Assembly (NCBI RefSeq): GCF_039941195.1
Contig: NZ_JBDVFA010000103.1
Span: 32,771 to 96,770, forward strand
DNA from: Aurantibacter_A sp039941195
GTDB taxonomy: Bacteria > Bacteroidota > Bacteroidia > Flavobacteriales > Flavobacteriaceae
DNA length: 64,000 nucleotides
Direction: 5' to 3'
Shown here: one piece after another, positions 44,773-53,117 of the stretch
Layout: each line of letters begins with the position of its first letter
Numbering within the stretch: position 1 is the first letter of the stretch
Translations under genes and position numbers: made by a program
Notes under the pieces: model-generated
What the model was told of the DNA's origin: nothing
What the model saw: only the letters and a program-made list of their open reading frames with translations
The model's database searches: none

Positions 44773-45300
44773 ATGGCTAAAAGTAAATCTATAGTTTTTG
44801 ATGTTTTAATTGAAATTCCTAAAGGGAGTAGAAATAAATATGAATATGATTTTACATTAAATAAAATTCGATTTGATAGAACCTTATTCTCATCAATGAT
44901 GTACCCAGGTGATTATGGTTTTATACCCGAGACCTTAGCCATGGATCAAGATCCATTGGATGTTCTGGTAATGTGTACAGAACCTACTTACCCGATGGTA
45001 GTTGTTGAGGTAAAGCCAATTGGTGTTTTTTATATGGAGGATGAGAAAGGGCCAGATGAGAAAATAATTTGTGTGCCTGTCTCTGATCCAATTTGGAATC
45101 AAAAAAATGATTTGGCAGATATAAACCCTCATAGAATTAAAGAAATTGAACATTTCTTCCAAGTCTATAAAGATTTAGAAAAGAAAAAAGTTGATGTTGG
45201 TGGTTGGGGTAATGCTGAACAAGCAGTTAAAATCTATCACGAATGTGTAAAAAGATATAATGAAAGCGAGCACAAAGACAAGCGAACTTTTATGATATAG
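44773..45300 (+). CDS. ppa: Inorganic diphosphatase (soluble)
   Basis: A 175-residue family I pyrophosphatase hydrolysing PPi in the cytosol. DYGFIPET and DQDPLDVLVM hold the metal-binding aspartates, and EIPKGSRNKYEYDF has the PPi-binding lysine/arginine. It is encoded directly before the membrane pyrophosphatase, with a terminator in between. A near-match to the minus-7 element (TAACTTCG) is at 44743-44750. Confidence 0.95.
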   Translation: MAKSKSIVFDVLIEIPKGSRNKYEYDFTLNKIRFDRTLFSSMMYPGDYGFIPETLAMDQDPLDVLVMCTEPTYPMVVVEVKPIGVFYMEDEKGPDEKIICVPVSDPIWNQKNDLADINPHRIKEIEHFFQVYKDLEKKKVDVGGWGNAEQAVKIYHECVKRYNESEHKDKRTFMI

Positions 45301-45314
45301 TTAATAAAACACCT

Positions 45315-45354
45315 AAAAAAAAGCCATTCTTTTAATTAAGAGTGGCTTTTTTTT
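45315..45354 (+). terminator. Intrinsic terminator after ppa
   Basis: A stem with arms AAAAAAGCCATTCTT and AAGAGTGGCTTTTTT (one G-U pair) and a six-base loop, ending in a T run. It separates ppa from hppA. Confidence 0.85.
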
Positions 45355-45426
45355 ATTCTCATCAATTTTACTACATTAGGCATCGTTTAAAAACAACGTA
45401 TAAACCAATTAAATAACTAATTAAAT

Positions 45427-47802
45427 ATGGAATTATTAATTCAATTATTGCCAGTATTTGGTGTAGTGGCTCTCCTTTTTGTTTTTGTGAAAAATATGTG
45501 GGTGTCTAAACAAGAAGTAGGTGATGCAAAAATGGCTAGAATAGCTAAGAATATAGCAGATGGGGCTATGTCTTTCTTAAAAGCGGAGTATAAAATATTA
45601 GCAATCTTTGTAATAGCTGTAGCTATTTTGCTGTTCTTCAAAGGAAGTAATGAAACTGGTTCTAATGGAATGGTAGCTTTATCTTTTGTAATAGGGGCCA
45701 TATGTTCTGCTTTGGCAGGATTTATAGGTATGAAAGTGGCAACAAAAGCTAATGTAAGAACAACTCAAGCGGCCAAAACATCTTTAGGTAAAGCTCTTGA
45801 AGTTGCTTTTGCTGGTGGCGCTGTAATGGGCTTAGGTGTTGTTGGTCTTGGTGTCTTAGGCCTTAGTGGTTTATTTATAGTGTACCAAATGATGTGGCCC
45901 GGTGCTGAGAATTTGAACTTAGTGTTAAATGTATTATCAGGTTTCTCTTTAGGGGCTTCCTCAATTGCACTTTTTGCTAGAGTAGGAGGTGGTATTTATA
46001 CAAAGGCTGCTGATGTAGGTGCAGATTTAGTAGGTAAGGTTGAAGCAGGTATTCCAGAAGACCATCCGTTGAATCCAGCTACAATTGCAGATAACGTAGG
46101 TGATAATGTTGGTGATGTTGCAGGAATGGGAGCTGATTTATTTGAGTCTTATGTGGGTTCTATTATCGGTACAATGGTTTTGGGTGCTTTTATTATTACA
46201 CCAGATTTTGCTGGTTTAGGTGCTGTATATCTTCCTTTGGTATTGGCGGCTGTTGGTATTTTAATGTCGATTGTGGGTACTTTCTTTGTAAAAGTAAAGG
46301 ACGGTGGAAACCCACAAACTGCTTTAAATATTGGTGAGTTTGGCTCTGCAGGTTTAATGGTAGTTGCATCTTACTTTATTATTAAGGCATTAATTCCTGA
46401 ATCTGTTGAAGGTTTGCCAATGGGGGCAATGGGAATATTTTATGCAACACTTGCCGGTTTAATTGCTGGTTTGGGAGTAGGTAAAATAACTGAATACTAT
46501 ACGGGTACAGGTACAAAACCAGTAAACTCAATTGTAGCACAGTCTGAAACTGGTGCTGCTACAAATATTATTGCAGGTTTGGGTGTTGGTATGATGTCTA
46601 CCATGATTCCTATTCTATTAATTGCGGCGGCTATCTTAATATCTCATTATTGTGCTGGATTATATGGTATTGCAATTGCAGCTGTAGGTATGTTGGCCAA
46701 TACAGGTATTCAATTAGCAGTTGATGCTTACGGACCAATTTCTGATAATGCTGGTGGTATTGCAGAAATGGCAGAATTAGATTCAGAAGTGCGTGAACGT
46801 ACAGATAAATTAGATGCTGTTGGTAACACAACTGCTGCAATCGGTAAAGGTTTTGCTATCGCTTCTGCTGCATTAACAGCTTTGGCTTTATTCTCTGCAT
46901 TTATGAAAGTAGCAAATGTAACTTCTATTGATGTTTCTCAACCAAAAATAATGGCCGGACTGTTAGTTGGTGGAATGCTGCCATTTGTATTTTCTGCTTT
47001 ATCTATGAACGCTGTTGGTCGTGCTGCAATGGCAATGATTGAAGAAGTTAGACGCCAGTTTAGAGATATTCCACAACTGAAAGCAGCATTGGAAGTAATG
47101 AGAGCTGTGGATTCTGATATGTCTAAGGCTACTCCAGAGCAACGAGCTATATTTGATGCTGCTGACGGATTAGCTGAATATGATAAATGCGTTGATATTT
47201 CTACAAAAGCCTCTATTAAAGAAATGGTATTACCAGGTTTATTAGCGATTATCGTTCCAGTTGCTGTAGGATTTATTGGTGGTGCTGAAATGTTAGGTGG
47301 ACTATTAGCTGGGGTGACCACATGTGGTGTGTTAATGGCAATTTTTCAATCTAATGCTGGTGGTGCTTGGGATAATGCCAAAAAGATGATTGAATCTGAC
47401 GGACGAAAAGGAACCGATGCCCACAAAGCAGCTGTGGTTGGTGATACTGTAGGTGATCCATTTAAAGATACTTCTGGTCCTTCATTAAATATTTTACTTA
47501 AATTAATGTCTGTTGTTGCTTTAGTAATTGCACCGAGTATTGCTATGGATGTTACTGGTGTTGCTTATGATGAGTCTGCTAAAGAAATAAACATAGAAAT
47601 GAGTGCAGAAAATACTGATTTGGCACAAGCTACAATAGCATATACAACTGTAGTAAACGGACAAAAAGTAACAGAAGAGAAAGTTTTTAAAGGAACTGAA
47701 TCTGAAGTGAAATCTCAATTAGAAATTTTTGAAAATGCAACTATTGCATCAAAAGGAAAAGCAACTGAGATGACTATTGAAAAAGTTGATATTCGAAAAT
47801 AG
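45427..47802 (+). CDS. hppA: Membrane-bound (sodium- or proton-translocating) pyrophosphatase
   Basis: A 791-residue ion-pumping pyrophosphatase with about 16 membrane segments. The catalytic region DNVGDNVGDVAGMGADLFE (about 222-240) and the second acidic region DNAGGIAEMAELDSEVRERTD are intact, as is the third GDTVGDPFKDTSGPSLNILL. The segment GNTTAAIGKG has Ala470 and Gly473, the pair that marks potassium-dependent enzymes. After the last core membrane helix (near 716) there is an extra ~75-residue hydrophilic tail rich in Glu, Thr and Lys, which should face the periplasm. Terminators bracket the gene. Confidence 0.95.
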   Translation: MELLIQLLPVFGVVALLFVFVKNMWVSKQEVGDAKMARIAKNIADGAMSFLKAEYKILAIFVIAVAILLFFKGSNETGSNGMVALSFVIGAICSALAGFIGMKVATKANVRTTQAAKTSLGKALEVAFAGGAVMGLGVVGLGVLGLSGLFIVYQMMWPGAENLNLVLNVLSGFSLGASSIALFARVGGGIYTKAADVGADLVGKVEAGIPEDHPLNPATIADNVGDNVGDVAGMGADLFESYVGSIIGTMVLGAFIITPDFAGLGAVYLPLVLAAVGILMSIVGTFFVKVKDGGNPQTALNIGEFGSAGLMVVASYFIIKALIPESVEGLPMGAMGIFYATLAGLIAGLGVGKITEYYTGTGTKPVNSIVAQSETGAATNIIAGLGVGMMSTMIPILLIAAAILISHYCAGLYGIAIAAVGMLANTGIQLAVDAYGPISDNAGGIAEMAELDSEVRERTDKLDAVGNTTAAIGKGFAIASAALTALALFSAFMKVANVTSIDVSQPKIMAGLLVGGMLPFVFSALSMNAVGRAAMAMIEEVRRQFRDIPQLKAALEVMRAVDSDMSKATPEQRAIFDAADGLAEYDKCVDISTKASIKEMVLPGLLAIIVPVAVGFIGGAEMLGGLLAGVTTCGVLMAIFQSNAGGAWDNAKKMIESDGRKGTDAHKAAVVGDTVGDPFKDTSGPSLNILLKLMSVVALVIAPSIAMDVTGVAYDESAKEINIEMSAENTDLAQATIAYTTVVNGQKVTEEKVFKGTESEVKSQLEIFENATIASKGKATEMTIEKVDIRK

Positions 47803-47823
47803 AATTCTAATTTATCAAATATG

Positions 47824-47858
47824 AAGAGGCAAGTTGAAAGAACTTGCCTCTTTTTTTT
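47824..47858 (+). terminator. Intrinsic terminator after hppA
   Basis: A perfect 12-base stem (AAGAGGCAAGTT with AACTTGCCTCTT), five-base loop and eight T residues, 21 bases after the hppA stop, ending against the convergent TonB stop. Confidence 0.93.
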
Positions 47859-47859
47859 G

Positions 47860-48579
47860 TTATTGAAGTTTGAAATTTATTGGAATACTAAATGGAACCT
47901 TTACGGCTTTTCCTCTTTGTTTTCCTGGAGTCATTTTTGGTAATTTGTCTATGATACGAGCGGCTTCTTTTTCTAATGATTTGTCTGGTCCGCGCAAGCG
48001 AACATTACCTATATTACCGTCTTTTTGAATAATAAACATAATATTTACCTTTCCTTGGATTCCCATTTCTTGCGCAATTTCTGGGTATCTAAAATTCTTT
48101 GATATATGTTTGTTCATCATTTTTTGAAAACAAGCGCGCGTTGCTTCAGCCCCTTTTTCTTTTTCCTTTTCGCAACCCGGAAAAATAGGTACATCTTCTA
48201 TAGCCATAAATGGTATAGGCTCATCTTCATCTATTTCAGCAACTTCAATATCTTCAACTTCTAAAACTGGTGCATCAGGGTCAGTTTCTGATGTTTCAAT
48301 AATTGTTTCTTCTATAATTTTTTCATCATCTACTATTTCGATTATAGTTGGCGCTACTGGTGGAGGTGGGGGTGGAGGCGGTGTAAATTGAATTGTTATC
48401 GGTACTTCTTCTAGTATTTCCTCATCAATGTTCATACTTTGCGAAACATAATCTGCCTTGTCATAGGTTTTATACTCTAAAGCAACATAAGTCAAAAGCA
48501 TGATTAATGCTAAACCTGCAACAAAATATAGTCCTCTATTTTTGTTTAAGTCTTTTTTTGGATTCTTTTTTAATTCCAT
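47860..48579 (-). CDS. Energy transducer TonB
   Basis: A 239-residue TonB-type protein: N-terminal cytoplasmic part and one membrane segment (GLYFVAGLALIMLLTYVAL), a proline run (FTPPPPPPPPVAP) with acidic repeats (DEKIIEETIIETSETD), and a C-terminal TonB domain (FRYPEIAQEMGIQGKVNIMF, GPDKSLEKEAARIIDKLPKM, GKAVKVPFSIPINF). It links the proton motive force to outer-membrane SusC-type receptors. No exbB/exbD is adjacent. A TAnnTTTG element on the minus strand is at 48650-48643. Confidence 0.93.
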   Translation of the reverse strand: MELKKNPKKDLNKNRGLYFVAGLALIMLLTYVALEYKTYDKADYVSQSMNIDEEILEEVPITIQFTPPPPPPPPVAPTIIEIVDDEKIIEETIIETSETDPDAPVLEVEDIEVAEIDEDEPIPFMAIEDVPIFPGCEKEKEKGAEATRACFQKMMNKHISKNFRYPEIAQEMGIQGKVNIMFIIQKDGNIGNVRLRGPDKSLEKEAARIIDKLPKMTPGKQRGKAVKVPFSIPINFKLQ

Positions 48580-48642
48580 AATTTAAGTTTTGTGTTCAAG
48601 ACGCCATTAGTAACATCAATAGAACTTGGTTAAACATATTAT

Positions 48643-48658
48643 CAAACCTATAACTTTG
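48643..48658. promoter_or_regulatory. Abutting divergent minus-7 elements (TonB and App1 directions)
   Basis: CAAACCTA at 48643-48650 reads TAGGTTTG on the minus strand, and TAACTTTG at 48651-48658 reads on the plus strand, both exact TAnnTTTG. They touch without a gap. A TTG at 48626-48628 lies 22 bases before the plus element. A third plus-strand match, TATATTTG at 48758-48765, lies five bases before the App1 ATG. Confidence 0.4.
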
Positions 48659-48770
48659 TATTACTTAATAAAATGTAGAATGAGTGAACTGCTCTTTTTA
48701 ATTAGTAAACGCGACTTTTTTAAAATCTAGACTATTAGATAGCAGTACTAGTTTTTCTATATTTGATGAT

Positions 48771-49766
48771 ATGGCACTATTTGGAAAAAAAGATAAGCTT
48801 CAAATTATTTCATTTCAGACTTACGGGACTGAAAAACATCTTTATTTACGGGGTAGAGCGTTGGAAGATGAAAGAATAGATTTAGCTGAAAAAGGATTTT
48901 TCAACTTATTAAAAAATACTTGGAAACGTTTTGAAACGGATGAAATAAAGCATGCAGAGGTAAAAGTTGATTTGGGTGATGCTAGAAGTCTAACGACTAA
49001 AACTGATAATCATGGTTATTACTTAATAGATGAAGCTAGAGATGATTTGTCCGAATTAACGAACTCAGAAGGTTGGGTAAATTTTGAAATTTCTTATGCT
49101 GATATGAATTTAAAACGTGAAGTTCTGCATCAGAATCGATTTCCAGGGGAGATGTTGATACCTGCTCAGACTTCAGATTTTGGAGTTATCAGTGATATTG
49201 ACGATACCATCCTACATACTGGAGTAGTTTCTTCTATTAAATGGAGAGTGTTAATTAACACTTTCTTTACCCGTGCAATTTCAAGAAAACCTTTAGAGGG
49301 TACTGCTGAATTATATCATTTATTACATCGCGGAAAGTCAGGTAATAATGCCAATCCTATTTTTTATGTAAGTCATAGTCCTTGGAATCTCTATCGTTAT
49401 TTGGAACTATTTTTACAAACCAATAATTTTCCAAAAGGGCCTATTCTCTTACGAAGCATGGCGAGTTTTGGCAAAAAAACTGAAAAACCTCATAAACAAC
49501 ATGAGATATTAAACATCCTTAAAACCTACCCAAAATTATCTTTTCTACTATTTGGCGATTGTGGAGAAAAAGATGCAGATATTTATATTGATGTGGCTAA
49601 AAAATATCCAAAACAAGTAAAAGCAATCTATTTACGTAGTGTAAATGATGTTAGGCGAATGACAAGAATTCGAGACTTGGTAAAGAGTTTTGAACTAGCT
49701 CCAATTTTGATTGTAGATAATAGTCAAGAAGTTATTGAACACGCAAAAATAAATCAGTTCATCTAA
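48771..49766 (+). CDS. App1-like phosphatase domain protein (DUF2183)
   Basis: A 331-residue protein with the DxDxT-type motif GVISDIDDTILHTGVVSS and further HAD-like segments (FYVSHSPWNLYRYL, FLLFGDCGEKDADIYID). This is the App1/DUF2183 group, whose yeast member is a phosphatidate phosphatase; bacterial members are uncharacterised. It has no signal peptide. Its stop overlaps that of the deoxynucleoside kinase gene by four bases on the opposite strand. Confidence 0.85.
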   Translation: MALFGKKDKLQIISFQTYGTEKHLYLRGRALEDERIDLAEKGFFNLLKNTWKRFETDEIKHAEVKVDLGDARSLTTKTDNHGYYLIDEARDDLSELTNSEGWVNFEISYADMNLKREVLHQNRFPGEMLIPAQTSDFGVISDIDDTILHTGVVSSIKWRVLINTFFTRAISRKPLEGTAELYHLLHRGKSGNNANPIFYVSHSPWNLYRYLELFLQTNNFPKGPILLRSMASFGKKTEKPHKQHEILNILKTYPKLSFLLFGDCGEKDADIYIDVAKKYPKQVKAIYLRSVNDVRRMTRIRDLVKSFELAPILIVDNSQEVIEHAKINQFI

Positions 49767-50377
49767 AAAAGACCGTTAATTTCACCATCGATTTTTGTAA
49801 TAATAACGCCTAAGTCTTCAGGATTTTCAACAATATCGAGGTTGTCAACATCAATTATTAAAAGTTTACCTTTCTCGTAGCTATGTACCCAAGCTTCGTA
49901 CCTTTCGTTTAATCTACTTAAGTAATCTATAGAGATAGTGTTTTCGTAGTCGCGACCTCTTTTATGTATTTGACTAACCAAATTCGGAATAGAACTTCGT
50001 AAGTAAATCATTAAATCTGGTGGTTGAACTAAACTTTCCATTAATTCGAATAAGCTAGAATAATTTTGAAAATCTCTATTTGTCATTAATCCCATTGCAT
50101 GCAAATTGGGTGCAAAAATATGAGCATCTTCATATATGGTTCTATCTTGTATCACACTTTTACCACTTTCTCTAATTTGTAGTATTTGTCGATATCTACT
50201 GTTCAGAAAATAAATTTGAAGATTAAAACTCCAACGTTCCATTTGATTATAAAAATCATCTAAATAAGGATTGTCTACTACTTCTTCAAAATGAGCATCC
50301 CATTTATAATGTTTGGCAAGTAGCTTTGTTAATGTTGTTTTACCTGCTCCGATGTTTCCTGCAACAGCAATATGCAT
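49763..50377 (-). CDS. Deoxynucleoside kinase
   Basis: A 204-residue dNK-type kinase: P-loop IAVAGNIGAGKTTLT, EEVVDNPYLDDFY, the nucleoside-binding region SFNLQIYFLNSRYRQI, the DRTIYEDAHIFA motif (catalytic aspartate/arginine) and LRSSIPNLVSQIHKRGRDYE (lid arginines). It phosphorylates deoxynucleosides for salvage. It overlaps the App1 gene by four bases (convergent). Its upstream region is shared with the HAD gene at 50854. Confidence 0.93.
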   Translation of the reverse strand: MHIAVAGNIGAGKTTLTKLLAKHYKWDAHFEEVVDNPYLDDFYNQMERWSFNLQIYFLNSRYRQILQIRESGKSVIQDRTIYEDAHIFAPNLHAMGLMTNRDFQNYSSLFELMESLVQPPDLMIYLRSSIPNLVSQIHKRGRDYENTISIDYLSRLNERYEAWVHSYEKGKLLIIDVDNLDIVENPEDLGVIITKIDGEINGLF

Positions 50378-50853
50378 TTGTAATTCTGCTTTATGGTTAG
50401 CTTAAAAAAAAATTGTGAAGCACAAGATACGAGTTATCAAGACTAAGTGAAAATGTTTCGTTATTTATCCAAGTATAATTTTACTGTTTAATTATATTTT
50501 CAATTCCTTTTAAATAAGAATAAAAAAAAATCGCAAATGAAATTCGTTTTTTTTTATGCTCTTTTTAGTTAACAAAGAGTAAAAACTTGATTATTATTTT
50601 CTTCGATAATCACTTTCGAAAAGTTCATTATTTTCTCTTTTAATAATTTTTTAATAAAAAGAATTGTTAAAATGAACATTTCAGATGTAACTTTGATAAT
50701 AATATTTACGTTTTTCGTAATCGAAAAGTTGAGAATTTACGTATATTATATAAATAGCTTACAAAAATAAATTTTTGTCATTTTTTTAATTGTCTGAAAT
50801 TCAATTAAAAATCACATAAAAAATTATTGAGTAGGTACTGAATACCGCCCCAA
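50378..50853. other. AT-rich intergenic region with a promoter and a duplicated 10-mer
   Basis: 476 bases without a gene, between the divergent deoxynucleoside kinase and HAD genes. TCGAAAAGTT occurs twice, at 50616-50625 and 50721-50730, on either side of the promoter. A small hairpin (TTTTCG/CGAAAA around TAAT) overlaps the second copy in the 150-base leader. I see no other structure. Confidence 0.5.
50664..50695 (+). promoter_or_regulatory. Promoter of the HAD gene (TTG-N21-TAACTTTG)
   Basis: TAACTTTG at 50688-50695 matches the minus-7 consensus exactly and TTG at 50664-50666 is 21 bases upstream. The start site near 50701 would give a 5-prime leader of about 150 bases. Confidence 0.6.
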
Positions 50854-52905
50854 ATGAATAAATTATTTAGTGCAGTGGAGAAATCCACGAAGTGTACTAC
50901 AGTTTTTTGTGATCTGTATGACACCCTACTTCATAGAACTGTTCATCCACACTATGTCTTAAAGTTGTGGTCAAAAGCTATGATTAGAGAGCTCGGTCTC
51001 GATTTGGCAATTGATGATTTGTTCTTTATTAGAAAAGCTTCGTTAGACCACCTTAGTGACAAGCTAGAAAAAAAATCCTCTGAAATACCTTATCGAATAT
51101 TAATTAGTGAAGTCTATAATAGACTTATGAACCATGATATTGTTAGAAATTGGACTTTTGATCAATTTTTAACGTATTCTAGTGCCGCGGATATTCAATC
51201 TGAATTTGATGTTCAATTTGTTAATAAGAAGGTTAAAGAACAATTATATAAGTTGAAGAATAAAGGGTATAAACTTTATTGTGTTTCAGATTTTTATTTA
51301 TCAAAAGGACACATCTTGGAGTTGTTAAAACTTCATGGTTTATCTGATTTATTTGATGATGTTTATGTATCATCATCACGTGAAGCTAGTAAAGAAAATA
51401 AGGGTAGTTTATATCTTAACGTTTTAAATGAACTTGAGTTGCAACCAAGTGAAGTAATAATGTTTGGAGATAATAAACAGAGCGATTGTCTTAATGCTAA
51501 TAAGCATGGTATAGAAGCTGTACATGTTGCCAATATGCAGCGTAAAATTAATAGTAAATTTAAGTTGTTTGGTAGTGATCAAAATGATTACGAAAGGGTT
51601 AATCGTGAATTAGAAGAAAGAAGTAGTAGAAGTAGTTATGCTTACGGTGAATATATTATTCTCTTTCACACTTTTATTGAGCGGCTTTATAAGGAATCGA
51701 AGAAAAAACAAATTAAAAACTTGTTTTTTATTTCTAGGGAAGGCTATTTCTTAAAAAGACTTTTTGACCATTATCAAAAAACAGTGGATTTAAACCCGGA
51801 AGATTCAATAAAAGCACATTATTTTAAAGCATCAAGAGCTTCTACAATGCAAATTTCACATAAAGAATTGGATGTGGAATATTTTGAGCACATGGAACGA
51901 AAGGATGCTAATATCTCGGTTGAGAATTTTTTAAAATCCTTTTTGTTTAAAGATGATTTAATAAAAGAAATTGCTGATGAAATAGATTGCGATCAGAATG
52001 AAATGATTGTTGATTTTTATAATTCTGAAATTTTTATAAAATTGAAGAATAATGAAAAGTTTGAACTGAATTATGAAAAAAGCAGAAATAAGCAAAGATT
52101 AGCTTTTCAGAATTACATTAATTCATTCGGTATAGATTTTGAAAACGAAGGAATGAATGTGGTTGATGTCGGCTGGCGTGGAACTATGCAAGAATGTATA
52201 CATGCTTTTTTTGAAGATAAAGTTAATGTTCAAGGTTTCTATTTGGGTTTAAAAGAAGGGTATAAAATTACTGAGTCAACAAAGAGATATGGTTTAAATT
52301 TTTCTGTTTATCCAACTGCAAGTCCTTCGGATAATGTTTTGATGGCTAATAGACAATTGTATGAGCAATTGTTGGCTGCCCCTCACGGAAGTACCATCGG
52401 TTATAGAAATAAAGCAGGAGATTATTCAATAGAACGTTATGAGGAAAGAGAGCGTACTGTTTATTTTGAACATATTGCTCCAATGCAAGAATTTATGTTT
52501 GCAGAATATTGCCAATTAATTGATGATTTAAAAGTTATCTGCTACGAGCACAACGTTGTTCAGGAATATATGACAGACCTTGCACTTAGATTGGGATTAT
52601 TTGCAGATAAGAAGAAAATAAAATTTATGCATGAAATCTCAAAAGGATTTTATCAGAATGTAGGAAATAATGAAGTTGGTGTTAGTTATGAGCACACTCA
52701 GCTAAGAGAAAGTAAGTTGAGCCTTATTAGGCGTTTTGTTTTGTTTCCAGAGAAAACCTTTAGATTTTTAGTTAAAATTAAGCCGATGCTTTATGCAAAA
52801 GGTTTTTATCGATTGTCTTATCCTGTTAATTTAATTTATTACTACATAAAATTTGTTAATAAACTTAAAGGTTTGATTTTTAAGAAAAAACTACTTGAAT
52901 ATTAG
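50854..52905 (+). CDS. Large HAD-superfamily protein (COG5610-like), role unclear
   Basis: A 683-residue protein. The N-terminal ~240 residues are a HAD domain: motif I is FCDLYDTLLHR (Asp20; the usual second aspartate at +2 is Tyr22), motif II SDFYLS, and motif IV MFGDNKQSD. From about 290 the segment FFISREGYFLKRLFDHYQKT and the later NVVDVGWRGTMQECIHAFF are typical of the COG5610 group, found mostly in surface-polysaccharide regions. The C-terminal 200 residues are basic and unassigned. No polysaccharide genes surround it here, so this copy is isolated. The Tyr at +2 argues against a classical phosphatase. Confidence 0.75.
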   Translation: MNKLFSAVEKSTKCTTVFCDLYDTLLHRTVHPHYVLKLWSKAMIRELGLDLAIDDLFFIRKASLDHLSDKLEKKSSEIPYRILISEVYNRLMNHDIVRNWTFDQFLTYSSAADIQSEFDVQFVNKKVKEQLYKLKNKGYKLYCVSDFYLSKGHILELLKLHGLSDLFDDVYVSSSREASKENKGSLYLNVLNELELQPSEVIMFGDNKQSDCLNANKHGIEAVHVANMQRKINSKFKLFGSDQNDYERVNRELEERSSRSSYAYGEYIILFHTFIERLYKESKKKQIKNLFFISREGYFLKRLFDHYQKTVDLNPEDSIKAHYFKASRASTMQISHKELDVEYFEHMERKDANISVENFLKSFLFKDDLIKEIADEIDCDQNEMIVDFYNSEIFIKLKNNEKFELNYEKSRNKQRLAFQNYINSFGIDFENEGMNVVDVGWRGTMQECIHAFFEDKVNVQGFYLGLKEGYKITESTKRYGLNFSVYPTASPSDNVLMANRQLYEQLLAAPHGSTIGYRNKAGDYSIERYEERERTVYFEHIAPMQEFMFAEYCQLIDDLKVICYEHNVVQEYMTDLALRLGLFADKKKIKFMHEISKGFYQNVGNNEVGVSYEHTQLRESKLSLIRRFVLFPEKTFRFLVKIKPMLYAKGFYRLSYPVNLIYYYIKFVNKLKGLIFKKKLLEY

Positions 52906-52967
52906 TGTTTTATTGTTGATGCTGTATTTGTTTTTATACTTCTGTTTTTATTTACGAAAGTAAGTCG

Positions 52968-52975
52968 TAATTTTG
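52968..52975 (+). promoter_or_regulatory. Probable minus-7 promoter element for metK
   Basis: TAATTTTG matches TAnnTTTG exactly. The start site would be near 52982, inside an 18-base perfect palindrome at 52977-52994 (CCTCATTAA and its reverse complement), giving a leader of about 136 bases before metK. Confidence 0.5.
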
Positions 52976-52994
52976 ACCTCATTAATTAATGAGG

Positions 52995-53095
52995 AAGGAT
53001 TTGTCTGATTGCAACCTCTATAAAAATGCTAAAGCAGTTGATTTTGATTTAATTCAAATCAAACTTCTTTCGCAGTTGCAACAATCATAATCCTT
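52995..53095 (+). promoter_or_regulatory. Structured 5-prime leader of metK (candidate regulatory RNA)
   Basis: The transcribed leader can fold into a closed multi-helix structure. AAGGATT (52995-53001) pairs with AATCCTT (53089-53095); TGATTG (53006-53011) pairs with CAATCA (53082-53087); CAAC (53012-53015) pairs with GTTG (53075-53078); and an inner hairpin has arms TTTGATTT (53043-53050) and AAATCAAA (53056-53063). The gene codes for SAM synthetase, which SAM-responsive leaders often control. The sequence lacks the S-box core (no GAGGGA or AGCAACC in the right order), so it is not SAM-I; I do not recognise it as any known class. Confidence 0.4.
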
Positions 53096-53117
53096 ATACT
53101 AGATAAAAAAGAAGTGT

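Noticed and set aside
45441..47718. Several antisense ORFs of 65-127 residues within hppA
   Set aside because: They are shadows of a long, hydrophobic, repeated reading frame; the plus-strand gene has all family motifs, the shadows have none.
52977..53117. Reading the metK leader as a SAM-I riboswitch
   Set aside because: The core segments (AGGGA..., GCAACC, GTGCTA) seen at 54453-54568 are absent here in the required order, so it was kept only as an unnamed structured leader.
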